Below are positions 35,239 to 44,811 of a stretch of 64,000 nucleotides of DNA, piece after piece (position 1 is the first letter of the stretch; each line of letters begins with the position of its first letter). The stretch is from Bacteroidales bacterium (GTDB taxonomy: Bacteria; Bacteroidota; Bacteroidia; Bacteroidales; UBA932): assembly GCA_022653735.1 (NCBI GenBank), contig JALCSU010000006.1:19309-83308 (forward strand), read 5' to 3'. Below the pieces are notes generated by a model. That model was given only the letters and a program-made list of their open reading frames with translations. It had not been told where the DNA came from and searched no databases. Position numbers and translations under genes: made by a program.

Positions 35239-36030
35239 TTATTGAATTAGTTCGACTAGCGTTTCCCGGACAGTCTCCCATGCAGAAATCGGATCGTACG
35301 ATGTTCCCGGCCGAAGCAACTTGACCGTATCTCCAATGAATTCCGGATCTGCCAGTTTCTCCTCCATATTGGCCACAAACTGCTTATATGTCGGAGGCGT
35401 CTCCACTACGAAGCCGATATAGCGTTTATAACAACGAACCACCTCTTCTGGATTCACTTCTGCATTTTGAAGTGCATATGCAAGATCGAAAAGGTCGCGG
35501 CCTTTTTTTCGCTGATAAAGCGCGCGCATCTTTGTCCCAAGCAGCTCTTCCAGTTTGTAGGTGGTGAGATTGCATGAACCAGAAGCCCAGAGGCTCTCAT
35601 AAGAGAATGGAACTCTGACAAGACCGAGTTCATTGAAATGCTCATAGCAGTTAATCTCGACCTTGAGACGGATCTGAACAACCGGAGGGACCTCTGACTG
35701 AATTCGGAAAAGCATCGTATTATTGAAACGTTTGGGCTTGATGACCTTGTCCGGAAGATAACTGAGCACCTCCCCTAGCCTGAAAAGGATGGGCTTGATA
35801 GGTCCAGGATTAATCTGTACCAAGTCAATGTCCTCAGAATATCTTGGCTGGGGTGCAAGATAGAGCTTATGAAGAGCTGTTCCTCCACGGAAAGCCAGTT
35901 CTGATGCGAGGAATTCATCCGAGAATATGTCGGTCAAGGCTCGCGTGATGATGAGGTCCTGCTCAACATTGGCGATATCTTCCCAGGGAACCTGTTTGTT
36001 CCAGTGCGTAATAGCTGATCGAGGAATCAT
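35239..36030 (-). CDS. abiEii: AbiEii toxin, nucleotidyltransferase
   Basis: 263 residues. The nucleotidyltransferase signature is complete: ELAFRGGTALHKLYLAPQPR (44-63) and SEDIDL with Asp67 and Asp69. AbiEii toxins transfer nucleotides to target RNAs (tRNA for the related MenT) and stop growth when phage infects. The start overlaps the antitoxin stop by 4 bp, giving coupled translation as in type IV AbiE systems. Confidence 0.93.
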   Translation of the reverse strand: MIPRSAITHWNKQVPWEDIANVEQDLIITRALTDIFSDEFLASELAFRGGTALHKLYLAPQPRYSEDIDLVQINPGPIKPILFRLGEVLSYLPDKVIKPKRFNNTMLFRIQSEVPPVVQIRLKVEINCYEHFNELGLVRVPFSYESLWASGSCNLTTYKLEELLGTKMRALYQRKKGRDLFDLAYALQNAEVNPEEVVRCYKRYIGFVVETPPTYKQFVANMEEKLADPEFIGDTVKLLRPGTSYDPISAWETVRETLVELIQ

Positions 36031-36827
36031 AGGTCGTCTATTTCGATTTCGGTATTGACAATGATATTCCAGCGCTTGTCCAGGATTGCTCCGTCGTCGT
36101 TCTTGTGGGTTGAGAGCCGGAACCGGTTTAGCTTAGGAGACACTATCTTCAATTCCTGATAAAGATCATCAGCTTGTGACTGATTCATCAGGACATTCTC
36201 CAGAATGTAACCAAGCCGTTGAACTGTTGCGATAGTAGATGGCGAAAGCAGTCCCCTCTCAGCTGCTCCAGTCCAAACTGTCTGTTCAGACAGTTCTTCG
36301 ATTACAGTCGCCGCCCTAGAAAGGCCACCAACGTGTTGCTCATATTGGATAAGATCAAGAGCCGTGAGTTCCGGGCCAGAGAACTTGATAGTTCCGGTCT
36401 CTGAATTAATTTCCTTCAGAAAGCTGACAGGAATAGATGAGCGATAATTCCAATCGAGAATGGAGAACCGTGTCATTCTGATCCGGGGCGGAACTGTCAT
36501 GACGGAAAACTCCTGGGGGCGTTGATGGGCTGCGCCCAATAACTCCGCAGCATTTAGCAAGCAGATATAATAAGGCCGACGAAGATGGTCCATTAATTGG
36601 TCTACGTAATAAACCGGTGGAACAATACCCTTTGCTGCATAATGTGGAGGGATAACAACGTAGAATCCCTTGAAAGGTTGAGCTATCACCTCACTCTTGA
36701 CTATCCTATATAAGCTATTACTTATTTGTTGTGGCGTAAATGACGGGAATGCGTTCGTCACCTCTTCATAAGTGAAGATTGGACGGCCTTCGACTTCCCG
36801 ATTATGCACCCATTCGCGAACACTCAT
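36027..36827 (-). CDS. abiEi: AbiEi antitoxin, transcriptional repressor
   Basis: 266 residues, ATG 36827. An N-terminal winged helix (YEEVTNAFPSFTPQQISNSL) is followed by the AbiEi antitoxin core (YVDQLMDHLRRPYYICLLNA, AELLGAAHQRPQEFSV). AbiEi binds operator DNA and neutralises AbiEii without direct contact in known systems. A minus-strand TATCTTTG (36844-36851) is the likely -7 box, about 17 nt before the start. Confidence 0.93.
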   Translation of the reverse strand: MSVREWVHNREVEGRPIFTYEEVTNAFPSFTPQQISNSLYRIVKSEVIAQPFKGFYVVIPPHYAAKGIVPPVYYVDQLMDHLRRPYYICLLNAAELLGAAHQRPQEFSVMTVPPRIRMTRFSILDWNYRSSIPVSFLKEINSETGTIKFSGPELTALDLIQYEQHVGGLSRAATVIEELSEQTVWTGAAERGLLSPSTIATVQRLGYILENVLMNQSQADDLYQELKIVSPKLNRFRLSTHKNDDGAILDKRWNIIVNTEIEIDDL

Positions 36828-36964
36828 TTTCTTAGTTTTGTTACAAAGATAATCATTTTTTGATTAGTTTGCGCACTATAATAGGAAAAATGATGGGTTG
36901 CTTTATTTAAACGGCTTTAATCGAAATATCAGAAGAAAAGATTCATTTAATCAGGTCATTCCCA

Positions 36965-37010
36965 CATTTGGCCAAAAATCGTTCACCCATTTGGCCAATT
37001 ATTGTTCCCG
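36965..37010. repeat. Tandem ATTTGGCCAA repeats, possible IS21-type end
   Basis: ATTTGGCCAA occurs at 36965 and 36989 (24-bp period) with GTTC after each. IS21-family ends carry such short tandem repeats. No transposase remains here. Confidence 0.4.
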
Positions 37011-37714
37011 AACTTGGATGCTGCAAATATGAAACTGTGAATAGTAAAAATAACCTCGGGAAACAGGGTTTCCGCATCACACTTTCATAGTTTTAAAACT
37101 ATCCTAATTGAGGTTCATTTCCTTGTGTAATCTCATTATTGTGCCATAAAGATCTTTCGGGTTGAAGGAAAAAACCATCGGCTTGTCCTGTTTGGTTCAT
37201 GTATTAGATATAACGAACGAACTAAACAATCATCTACAAAGTCGGGAATCCAAGGAAAAGTGAAACCTTGTATAGTGATTTGATCTTGGAATGATTCAAG
37301 ATAAGAAAGGATGCTTTTCTGGGATTGAAACATCACCTTTTCGCGACAGATATCTGAGGACCTCTAAAGCGCCTTTTTTTCTCCTTTAACCCGAAATAAT
37401 GGGGTATTATCCGCAATTCGTAACTACTCGAGAGATAATTTGTCACAGTCTTTGTCACAAAAACCGTGTATTCTGTCACACGTGTGACAAAACGCCATTG
37501 TAACTTATTGATAATCAGTCTTTATTATCGTGTGCAAAAATCACTTTGGAAAGTTCATGTCTTGCTGCATCGGGAAGTAGTGCTAATTTCAAGGCGATAG
37601 CCCAAATACAAAACGAATATAACAAATGTTAATTTCGCTGCTTTCTTCGGGAATTTTTAAGGGCAATTGTCTCCTATCTCATTTCGCACAAATTGTGCTT
37701 GATTTGTCGAATTT
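37011..37714. other. Intergenic region with att-like repeats, copy 2
   Basis: No convincing gene. TGTCACA occurs at 37441, 37453 and 37474, with TGTGACA at 37483, then GATAATCAG (37508-37516) and CTGCATCGGGAAGTA (37565-37579). The set parallels 20337-20575 and 51121-51234. A 66-codon minus-strand frame at 37136-37336 has no supporting signal. Confidence 0.5.
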
Positions 37715-38029
37715 TTGTTGCATCCTTGTTGCTGGCTAAAAAAACAGCAACAATGGCAACAAATCGGAAACATAGTATACAGGTATGACAAAGAGCAGAC
37801 TCCCATTGTCTTCTCATCAAATGCAGACAAGAACGCAGCACTTCTGAACTGCGATTCAAAACTGAAATCCATCCTGCTATTCTCCGCAAGCCTATGCAAC
37901 ATCACGCAAGAAGAACTCTTCAAGCTTGATGACATCAACTCCGAAGACGGCATCACCCTCTTCACCCTCATCAAAATACTCGCACAAGTCTATGAAATCA
38001 GGAAAGAGGATTTGGAGACTATTCAATGA
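37715..38029 (+). CDS. Possible small protein of unknown function
   Basis: Up to 104 residues. The last 80 (from VYRYDKEQTPIV) look protein-like and mostly helical, ending FTLIKILAQVYEIRKEDLET. The first 20 look untranslated, and no good internal start or promoter was found. It overlaps the end of the convergent DUF1848 gene by 11 bp. Low confidence. Confidence 0.35.
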   Translation: MLHPCCWLKKQQQWQQIGNIVYRYDKEQTPIVFSSNADKNAALLNCDSKLKSILLFSASLCNITQEELFKLDDINSEDGITLFTLIKILAQVYEIRKEDLETIQ

Positions 38030-39074
38030 TGCTTTCTGAGTCTTCGTTGTGCTTTTCCTTGTTCTTAAGGACTAATTCCTTACTAGTATTGGCGTAACAA
38101 TACACGCAGAAATGCCTGCAGGTATTATACATACCAATATCCTTGCTTATCATACATCCACATATCTTACGCTGCCCCTTATCCTTGAGATTTTTCCCCT
38201 TTTCAGGAATAACGAGTTCAGACCGAAATAGACCGCTAGACGATTTTGGTAGTTTACCAGTACGTAAATAATAGATCAGTTCTTGGTCTTCTGAAAAAAT
38301 GCGCTCCATCAATCCCCCATCAATGCAACGATTATGTTCGATTCCATATGATTTAAGATCAATCTCTTCGGCACAAGTCGCTAGTGTTAAACACCAGCCT
38401 TCGGTCTTCCAATGTTCGCGTAATTTCGCAAGACCATCTACGAGTTCAAGTCGCTTGTCTCCTTCTGGTTCCGCAAATTCAACATTATCTTTTGTAAAGA
38501 ATGGCGTCTCCTTTACAAGATTATTCTGAACCTTTCGATATGCCCGGACATCAATAAAACTGAAAACGAGTTTGTCTGTATATCCTTTAATTTTGTTACC
38601 TACATGGTAAATCTTAGTCAGCAACTGACGCGGAGTCAACTGTTCCGTCAGCACGAGCGGATCGAAGCGCCATATCACCTTTTCCTTGCCAATCTTTTCA
38701 GATAGTCTCTTAAATACTTCAATACGATGCTGGAGAGCAGGAACATTGGGCTCAAATCCCACTCTCTCATAATCATTTAGGGTGACCTGAAAATAATAAT
38801 GGATCCCTCTTTTGTCTAATTCCGGTAGATACTCAATCATCGGTTCGGGGTCTTTTGTCCAAAAGACAACAACCTTAGTATCCTTAAATGAGACATACAT
38901 CGGCTGTTGGTTAAACGGATTGTACCAAACGCAATATCCGGCCTTCAATCGGTTGATGAACCACTTGGCATAGAAAGCAGGGATGTCGGTCGAGCGGCTC
39001 GCCGAAATGATTACAGGGCAAACAGCGTCCACGCTCTCTCCGTTTTTGTTGATGATTGTAGTCTTCTCGGCCAT
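38019..39074 (-). CDS. DUF1848 family protein, probable Fe-S/radical-SAM-like
   Basis: 351 residues. The family pattern is clear: VIISASRSTDIPAFYAKWF, VVFWTKDPEPM, YYFQVTLNDY and WRFDPLVLTE. Near the end a Cys cluster (CGCMISKDIGMYNTCRHFCV with YCYAN) could hold an iron-sulfur cluster. The reaction is unknown. The terminal inverted repeat of an IS lies 6 bp before the ATG, so the native promoter has been separated from the gene. Confidence 0.88.
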   Translation of the reverse strand: MAEKTTIINKNGESVDAVCPVIISASRSTDIPAFYAKWFINRLKAGYCVWYNPFNQQPMYVSFKDTKVVVFWTKDPEPMIEYLPELDKRGIHYYFQVTLNDYERVGFEPNVPALQHRIEVFKRLSEKIGKEKVIWRFDPLVLTEQLTPRQLLTKIYHVGNKIKGYTDKLVFSFIDVRAYRKVQNNLVKETPFFTKDNVEFAEPEGDKRLELVDGLAKLREHWKTEGWCLTLATCAEEIDLKSYGIEHNRCIDGGLMERIFSEDQELIYYLRTGKLPKSSSGLFRSELVIPEKGKNLKDKGQRKICGCMISKDIGMYNTCRHFCVYCYANTSKELVLKNKEKHNEDSESIIE

Positions 39075-39080
39075 ATTAAA

Positions 39081-40509
39081 AATTTAAGTTTCGCAAGTAA
39101 AATTTAATGAAAAAGCTAGGTTGAAAATCGATGAAACATTTGGTTATTCCATTGATTTTCAGTATATTAAAGTGGTCAAACAACAATATACACCTAGCAT
39201 GAACAAAGATAGACAATTGGTTTCGGAGTTGCGCAATTTTTTCACGGGAAGTGGTTGCGGACTCGGCATTCAGAGGATAATGAGAGTTCTTGAAACCATA
39301 AACATCACTGAAAAGCAGATGGCTTTCGAAAAGAGACCCAACTGCAAGTTCACCTGCGCCCAGGTGATCCAGATGATGATTCTCTTCCCGTTCTTCTCCA
39401 TAAAGAACGTGGCGAACTATGTTGGCTGTCCTCTTCAGTCCCTCTTTGACTGTCAAAAGGATATGTTCTACCGGGTTCTTTCCAATGACAGAATTGACTG
39501 GCGTCACATTCTCCGCTATGTCAACAAGAAACTTGCGAACAATATAGCCGTACGCTCCGATAACCGGAACGCCGAATATCCCACCTGCATGATTGTGGAC
39601 GATACGGACATGCCGAAGACCGGACGCAAAGGCGAAATGCTCGGACGCGTTCACTCCCATGTGGACAAGCGCAGAAGCATCCTCGGCCACAAAGGACTCT
39701 TCCTTTGCCGTACTGACGGGCGCACGCAGATGCTCATTGATTTCACCCTGTTGGGAGAGAAAGGAAGAGTAACTTCCAGGCCTCAAGGCCTTTCCAAGAA
39801 GGATATTGATGCCCGATTCAGTAAAGCGCGCGATGCGAAGTCCAAGGTCCATAAACGCAAGGAAGAGTACTTTCAGGACAAGATATCTAGCATGAAGAAG
39901 ATGCTCAGCCATGCTTCCATTGAGCATCTTGGCTTTGACTATCTCCTTGTGGAAAGTTGGTTCACATGCAGAGAAGTCGTCAAATATATCAGACGCAAAG
40001 GAAGCAAGTCCCATCTGCTTGGCATGATCAAAATGAGCAAGACGAAGTAGAGAGGACATGACTGCCACTGCCATCGTTTCCGCAATGGTAAGGAAGAAGG
40101 CTGTAAAATACTCGCGTGCCCATAAATTCTACTACTTCTGGACTGATGCCGTCTTTGCCGGCAAGGCAGTCAGACTGTTCTTCTATCGCTTCGGCCACAA
40201 GGGTGAATGGAAAGCTCTGTTGTCAACCGACACTTCTCTGACACCCTACAAGGCCTATCAGATATATTCTATGCGCTGGTCCATTGAAGTATCCTTCCAC
40301 GAGATCACGACACAGACTGTCGAACTCTCCGTCACCGAAAAGATATGGGGCTCATACTGCAACTCGTAGCTGTAGTCGCCAATCTGTTCTCCGCCGACTC
40401 CGATGAACTCCTGACCAATATCATAAACGAAAACAAACAACTTGAAGCGATAATGAGAGTGGCCCGACAACTACAACCAGCCGCTTGAATCACTTGCGAA
40501 ACTTAAATT
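39081..40509 (+). mobile_element. IS4-like insertion sequence, degraded, with intact ends
   Basis: AATTTAAGTTTCGCAAGT at 39081-39098 is repeated in perfect inverted form at 40492-40509, giving an element of 1429 bp. It contains one transposase gene with frameshifts. I see no clear target-site duplication in the flanks. Confidence 0.85.
39199..40488 (+). pseudogene. DDE transposase of the IS4 group, frameshifted
   Basis: From ATG 39199 (MNKDRQLVSELRNFF) the frame reads through CMIVDDTDMPKTGRKGE (first catalytic Asp) and LVESWFTC to a stop at 40050. The following part (KFYYFWTDAVFAGKAVRLFF to YSMRWSIEVSFHE, with the catalytic Glu) is in the frame ending at 40369. The C-terminus (LLQLVAVVANLFSADSDELL) is in a third frame ending at 40488. 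At least two frameshifts make it inactive. Confidence 0.85.
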
Positions 40510-40692
40510 ATTATATATAACCTGCTTTGTTTATTGCAAATTTAGTCAATAATTGTATACGAAGTATTCATTTGACTCGAAAAACACAACAAAGAGCAAA
40601 AAATAGACAACACGCTGTCAAGGAAACCCCTCATTAAATAAGATTCCTCTATTTTGGGTGCGGCTGTATGGTTATCGAACTATAATGTTTGG

Positions 40693-41355
40693 TCAGTCTT
40701 CCTGCGATTGGTCGTCGATTTGTCTTATTGTCTCAGATGGGTTGAGCGTCTTGGCATTTTCCTGAGATATGACGCTTCTCCCAAGCTGCTCCTCAAGTGC
40801 TTCACGGGCAACTTTGGCAACCTTCCCTCCCCTATGCGCTATATCTACGTTGTGTGCAATAGTGGCCGGATCTTCGTTCTGGGAAATCTCGCGTGTGGCA
40901 ACCTCGGCCAGTGTCGTGAGAGCGCTCTCAGTATCGGTCATATTGTCTCTCAGATTTTCCTTCTTAAGACCCTTGTAGTGCTTGTATTCTTTGGCCGACA
41001 TCCCGGACCATACCTCATAAATGGCATTAGTCAAAATAGCGTACTGTTTCTCTTTTACGCCTACACGTTTCCACTCATCAGTGAGTTTCTTCCTCTCCTT
41101 CTTGCCCTGTAGCCTCTGATTGATCCACTCTTCCGAGTATCCCTTACGGCGATACATATCAATGGCACGGTCGATAGAAATCTCGGGATCGATCATTTCA
41201 TCGATACGCTCACTGGCCACCTGAGCAATCCATATCTTGATTGGCTCAACCTTAGGTGAAGGGATGGACTGTACAAGGCGGAAAAGCTGCTCTTGGTCTG
41301 CAACATCTGTGGAATACATCTTTCCATCAGCAGACTTCATCTTCAGTTGTCCGAT
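40693..41355 (-). pseudogene. BRO/antirepressor-like protein (DinD-like), N-terminus missing
   Basis: From about residue QLKMKSADGKMYSTDVAD the sequence matches proteins with a Bro-N start: QEQLFRLVQSIPSPKVEPIK, WIAQVASERIDEMIDPE, GYSEEWINQRLQGKKERKKL and VWSGMSAKEYKHYKGLKKEN. The first 50-60 residues of the Bro-N domain are replaced by unrelated sequence, although the frame stays open to 41553. It is probably a remnant of a phage-derived or SOS-linked gene. Confidence 0.75.
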
Positions 41356-41439
41356 AATTTCGGACGACTCATGCCAATAAACAATGGGATATGGAAAGCT
41401 GCGACCAGCAGCCTCCGCTAAATAACGGAAGCACTTTTG

Positions 41440-41680
41440 GAATATGAGACAGAGTGGCACTGAGATATGTTTCCACGAGCAAGCCCCGGAGTTAGTCGCT
41501 TGTCTGTTCATCCTCCAGCAGTGTGAATAATTCCTTGTCAAGAAATGCGACAACGGCCATCAACTTCAATTGGCCGGCAGAAGGCGTCGTCTTGATGTCG
41601 TCAATATGACCGCCGTCCACGCGACAGAGCAACCAGAACGGTTCTTCGCCCAGATGCCAGAATGGTGTTGCAACCTTTTT
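41440..41680 (-). pseudogene. Fragment resembling the start of an HNH endonuclease
   Basis: Just after the DUF4406 stop, the frame reads KKVATPFWHLGEEPFWLLCR, DGGHIDDIKTTPSAGQLKLM and AFLDKELFTLLEDEQTSD. A TAA at 41492-41494 follows, then LRGLLVETYLS in the same frame. The pattern PFWHL...GFW and LDxEL..LL..xxxR.xLxxxY is typical of the N-terminal part of HNH restriction-like nucleases. It has no start codon and no HNH core. Confidence 0.5.
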
Positions 41681-41998
41681 CTAGTCAGGAGTTTCAAGAT
41701 ACCGAACTTTCTTCCCTGTCCGTTTGGCATATTCGATTTCGCTGCGGGTGCTGGTGCCAATGTAGCCGCCGACATTGATGACGAAGATTTCATCCGCCAT
41801 GTCAATCTTGCGTTTGTGCATATCGTCCAGCATCTCCTTGGTACCTTCAGTCCAAACCTCGTCATCGCCTGAATGTCCGAACAGACCGACGCTGATTACT
41901 ATGTTTCCTTCGAGCGTAAGACGTTTCTGCACTTCAATGAACTGGTCCTTGAAACGCGTACTGCCACAGAGGGTGACGACTTTATATTTTCCTTCCAT
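41681..41998 (-). CDS. DUF4406 / nucleoside 2-deoxyribosyltransferase-like protein
   Basis: 105 residues, ATG 41998. VVTLCGSTRFKDQFIEVQKR, then GLFGHSG and INVGGYIGTSTRSEIEYAKR match the small nucleoside-deoxyribosyltransferase-like group common in phages and defence islands. These act on nucleosides or sense nucleotides; the substrate is not known. A minus-strand TAACTTTG is at 42027-42034. Confidence 0.85.
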   Translation of the reverse strand: MEGKYKVVTLCGSTRFKDQFIEVQKRLTLEGNIVISVGLFGHSGDDEVWTEGTKEMLDDMHKRKIDMADEIFVINVGGYIGTSTRSEIEYAKRTGKKVRYLETPD

Positions 41999-42186
41999 AT
42001 AATTTTCAGCGATATCTATGCTTCAGCAAAGTTAACGAAATTCCCACGAAATCATATTCTTACCCACTCCCCTGTTGACGGAAACAGGCAAGATATGATC
42101 TCTTGGCTATTATTGATATTTATATTATATTTTTCATATTATTATATGCGATATAAGGCAATATTCGCAGTTAGTCATATTATTTT

Positions 42187-42504
42187 ATGGAATATAGCAT
42201 TGACATATTCGATAAGAACCCGGAGCGGCTGGCACTGATTCTGGCACAGAATTGCCGCAGGCGGAGGCTGGACCAGGGAATGAGCAGGCGCAGTCTCGCA
42301 GAGGCGACAGGCATTCCGGAGCCGACAATCGAGCGCTTTGAGACCAAGGGCAAGATTTTTCTTGAATCATTCCTCAAACTGGTTATCAAATTCGGCTGGT
42401 TCGACGAGATGAACGCAATTATGGGAAAGTCAAAGTTCTCTACCGGCGAGGAACTCAAGACTATCAACAGAAACAGAAACCGAAACAGACAGAAAGGACG
42501 ATGA
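42187..42504 (+). CDS. XRE-family protein, HipB-like, without its partner
   Basis: 105 residues. NCRRRRLDQGMSRRSLAEAT, then GIPEPTIERFETKGKIFLES is the helix-turn-helix seen in HipB-type antitoxins, with a C-terminal WFDEMNAIM segment. A hipA-like kinase gene normally follows by a few bases. Here an IS21 remnant begins at once, so the partner is lost. The 3' end may itself be altered by the insertion (low-complexity NRNRNRN). Confidence 0.75.
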   Translation: MEYSIDIFDKNPERLALILAQNCRRRRLDQGMSRRSLAEATGIPEPTIERFETKGKIFLESFLKLVIKFGWFDEMNAIMGKSKFSTGEELKTINRNRNRNRQKGR

Positions 42505-43814
42505 AGGATATGCGGGTTCGCTGCCTTCGAAGACAGTCTTCCGGACGGATACGGGCTGTACCTGCTGGACAGGATGCTGCGCCGCGAAGGCAGTTCCTAC
42601 GGCGTCCTCCATCCAGAGTCGCTCCGTCCGGTTATTCAAGGCGTTCTTGATGAAGGTGTAGTTTACGGCGCCTACTTTCAGGCCGAGCCGGCATGCGTCA
42701 ATTAATCGGTCGTTGCCATGGCGTTTGCCAAGTGCAAGGACGCCCATGCACGATTTGTAAAGCTGCTCCGGATACTCCTTCCTGGCCAGTATCATCTCGA
42801 TGTATGCCTTCACGTCCACGGATATTTCCGCGGCCATCTTTATGAACTTGTCGCCATTCCATTCACTGTAAGCGCGATGGGGGGATGGCAGATGATCAGG
42901 GACGGTAGTGTACTTGAACATTGCGTAGTCGCGCAGATGATACGCTATCTGGGAGCCCTTCTGGTATATTCGTACTTCATGGCTATTGTAGGATATCTTA
43001 ACCTTCTCTCCGATATAACGGAAAGGAACGCTGTAGCAATGGCAGTCCTCCGTCAACTGCACGTGGCAGTTCTTCATGACTGTGCCCATCCTGGACCGCA
43101 TGATCTCAAACGGACGCTCGGACAGGGGCTTGAGATAGGCTGCCTCTTCCTCAAACAGGTCCTTGCGGCTATAGGGACGTCCCTGGAAGTGACGCTCGTT
43201 AAGTTGCCGCAGCGGCTCTCTAATAGCAGCGTTTATCTCCTCGATGGAGAAGAAGGTCATATTCCTCAGCGGCGCAAAGATTTGCTGGTAGACCATTCGC
43301 ACGTGCCGTTCAACTAGCGATTTGTCCTTTGGGTGGCGCACCCTCGCCGGCAGCACTCCGGTATCGTAGTGATGCGCCATCTTCATCAGCAAGGAATTAA
43401 TTTCCGCCTCATATTTGTCAGCCTTGGACACGGCACTCTTGAGGTTGTCCGGCACGAGGACCTGAGGCACGCCTCCATAGTATTCCAATGCGTGGCGCAG
43501 ACTCTCCGCAAAGCACTCCTGAGACTGGCTCGGGCCGGCTTCGACATAAGTGTATTCGCTGTGTCCTAAGGTCGTGAGCAAGACTTCCGCTTCCTTTACT
43601 TCGCCCGTGGCTCTGTCTACGTATGGGATCTTCTTCCCCGTGTAATCGATATACAGCTTGTCGCCGGGTTTGTGTTCCACGTGCATGGTAACATCCACGG
43701 TCTCAGCCCGTCCCCTATATAGCTTGCAGAACTGAGGATAACTGTATCCGTCCGGATTCTAAAGCCGGTATTCATTGAATGAACATTTTTCATTTCGATT
43801 CGTTTTCCTGCCAT
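42430..43814 (-). pseudogene. istA: IS21-family transposase IstA with internal deletion
   Basis: The N-terminus (MAGKRIEMKNVHSMNTGF, from ATG 43814) is separated by a deletion and frameshift from the core, which resumes at NPDGYSYPQFCKLYRGR and VTMHVEHKPGDKLYIDYTGK. The DDE core is largely present: DYTG, VPDNLKSAV and KSLVERHV. The N-terminal helix-turn-helix region of about 100 residues is gone, and no istB follows. The C-terminal frame runs into the HipB-like gene. Confidence 0.85.
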
Positions 43815-43874
43815 GTCTGTTTGTGTTTGAGATTCTCTCAAACTTAGCAAACAAGCTGGAATTGGATCTCTGAA

Positions 43875-44000
43875 GGCCCGGGGGGCAGCTTCGTAATTAT
43901 TACCATATTGACCCCCGAGGACACTCTTCTATCACGGGGGCAATATCGTGAGAATAGGGGGTCAGGATGATAATTGCAGGGGGGCAGCTTGGAAAATATT
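43875..44000. repeat. IS21-type terminal repeats
   Basis: GGGGGGCAGCTT occurs at about 43879 and 43979. ACCATATTGACCCCC and GGGGGTCAGGATGAT lie between them. Multiple short repeats at the end are characteristic of IS21 elements. Confidence 0.6.
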
Positions 44001-44021
44001 TCACACGTATAGAAAGATCTA

Positions 44022-44357
44022 TTAATCCTCGGCCAGAATGTAACTGGTATTCTTGCTACCTTCCTCTCCTTTTAGCAAGATTCCCTTTTCAATTAAATCA
44101 TTGATGTCACGAAGGGCGGTTGCTTGTGAAGTCTTGCAGATTTTTGCCCACTTCACGGTTGTGAGCTTGCCGTCGAATCCATCCCATAAGCGGTTCACGA
44201 CCTTGACTTGGCGCTCATTCATCGCCACGTCACGATGCTCCTGCCAGAACATGGATTTCTTCACCACGCGACTAACGATGTCCACGCTGCGTTCCATTGC
44301 GTCCTTCAGTGTCTGAAGGAACCACTCGAGCCATAGGGTAATATCAACGTCTCCTAC
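44022..44357 (-). pseudogene. Fic-family protein, C-terminal winged-helix fragment
   Basis: About 111 residues: DVDITLWLEWFLQTLKDAME, VKKSMFWQEHRDVAMNERQ and WAKICKTSQATALRDINDL match the tail of Fic proteins, with the end of the Fic fold and a C-terminal wHTH. The catalytic HPFxxGNGR part is absent. Sequence in the same frame beyond 44357 belongs to the opposite-strand phage gene, so a recombination junction lies here. Confidence 0.8.
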
Positions 44358-44358
44358 T

Positions 44359-44811
44359 GTGGTTCTTTCCAGAGCAAGGTCTGCACGCCAGCTTCCCGCC
44401 GTGACGGACAGTACCAAGGTGGAGGTCCGTGTCGTGGAGAAGATTGTCAGAGACACGGCCTGGGTCGAGCTGCCGGTCATCAAGGAGAAAGTGGTCACCC
44501 GGGACACCGCCTCCGTATTGGAGAATAAATACGCCAAATCCGAGGCTTCCGTCTCCGATGGAGTCCTTACCCACTCGCTCTCCACAAAGCCCGTCAAGGA
44601 GCCCGTAGCGGTCGAATACAAGGAGATTGTGCGCGACTCCCTCGTCTACCGGGACCGGGTGGTCACGCAGACCGTGGAGGTCGAGAAGAAACTCACCTGG
44701 TGGCAGACGTTCAAGATGAAGGCCGGCGGTCTGTTCCTCCTCATCGCTTTAATTGGAATAATCTATATCCTTATTACTCATTTTATTAACCTCAAATCCA
44801 TTTTGCCATGA
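44359..44811 (+). CDS. Membrane-anchored phage lysis-type (spanin-like) protein, 5' end truncated
   Basis: Up to 150 residues. The likely original part begins at VTDSTKVEVRVVEKIVRDT. A helical, Val/Glu-rich region (TRDTASVLENKYAKSEASVS, YRDRVVTQTVEVEKKLTWWQ) is followed by one C-terminal membrane segment (GGLFLLIALIGIIYILITHF). This plan precedes structural and lysozyme genes in Bacteroidales prophages. The first 15 residues come from the junction with the Fic fragment. It overlaps the next gene by 4 bp. Confidence 0.6.
   Translation: MVLSRARSARQLPAVTDSTKVEVRVVEKIVRDTAWVELPVIKEKVVTRDTASVLENKYAKSEASVSDGVLTHSLSTKPVKEPVAVEYKEIVRDSLVYRDRVVTQTVEVEKKLTWWQTFKMKAGGLFLLIALIGIIYILITHFINLKSILP

Noticed and set aside
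37136..37336. 66-codon minus-strand frame
   Set aside because: No promoter, ribosome site or family resemblance; it lies in an otherwise gene-free region.
39076..40074. 332-codon minus-strand frame over the IS
   Set aside because: It is antisense to the transposase, which has clear family motifs and matching terminal repeats.
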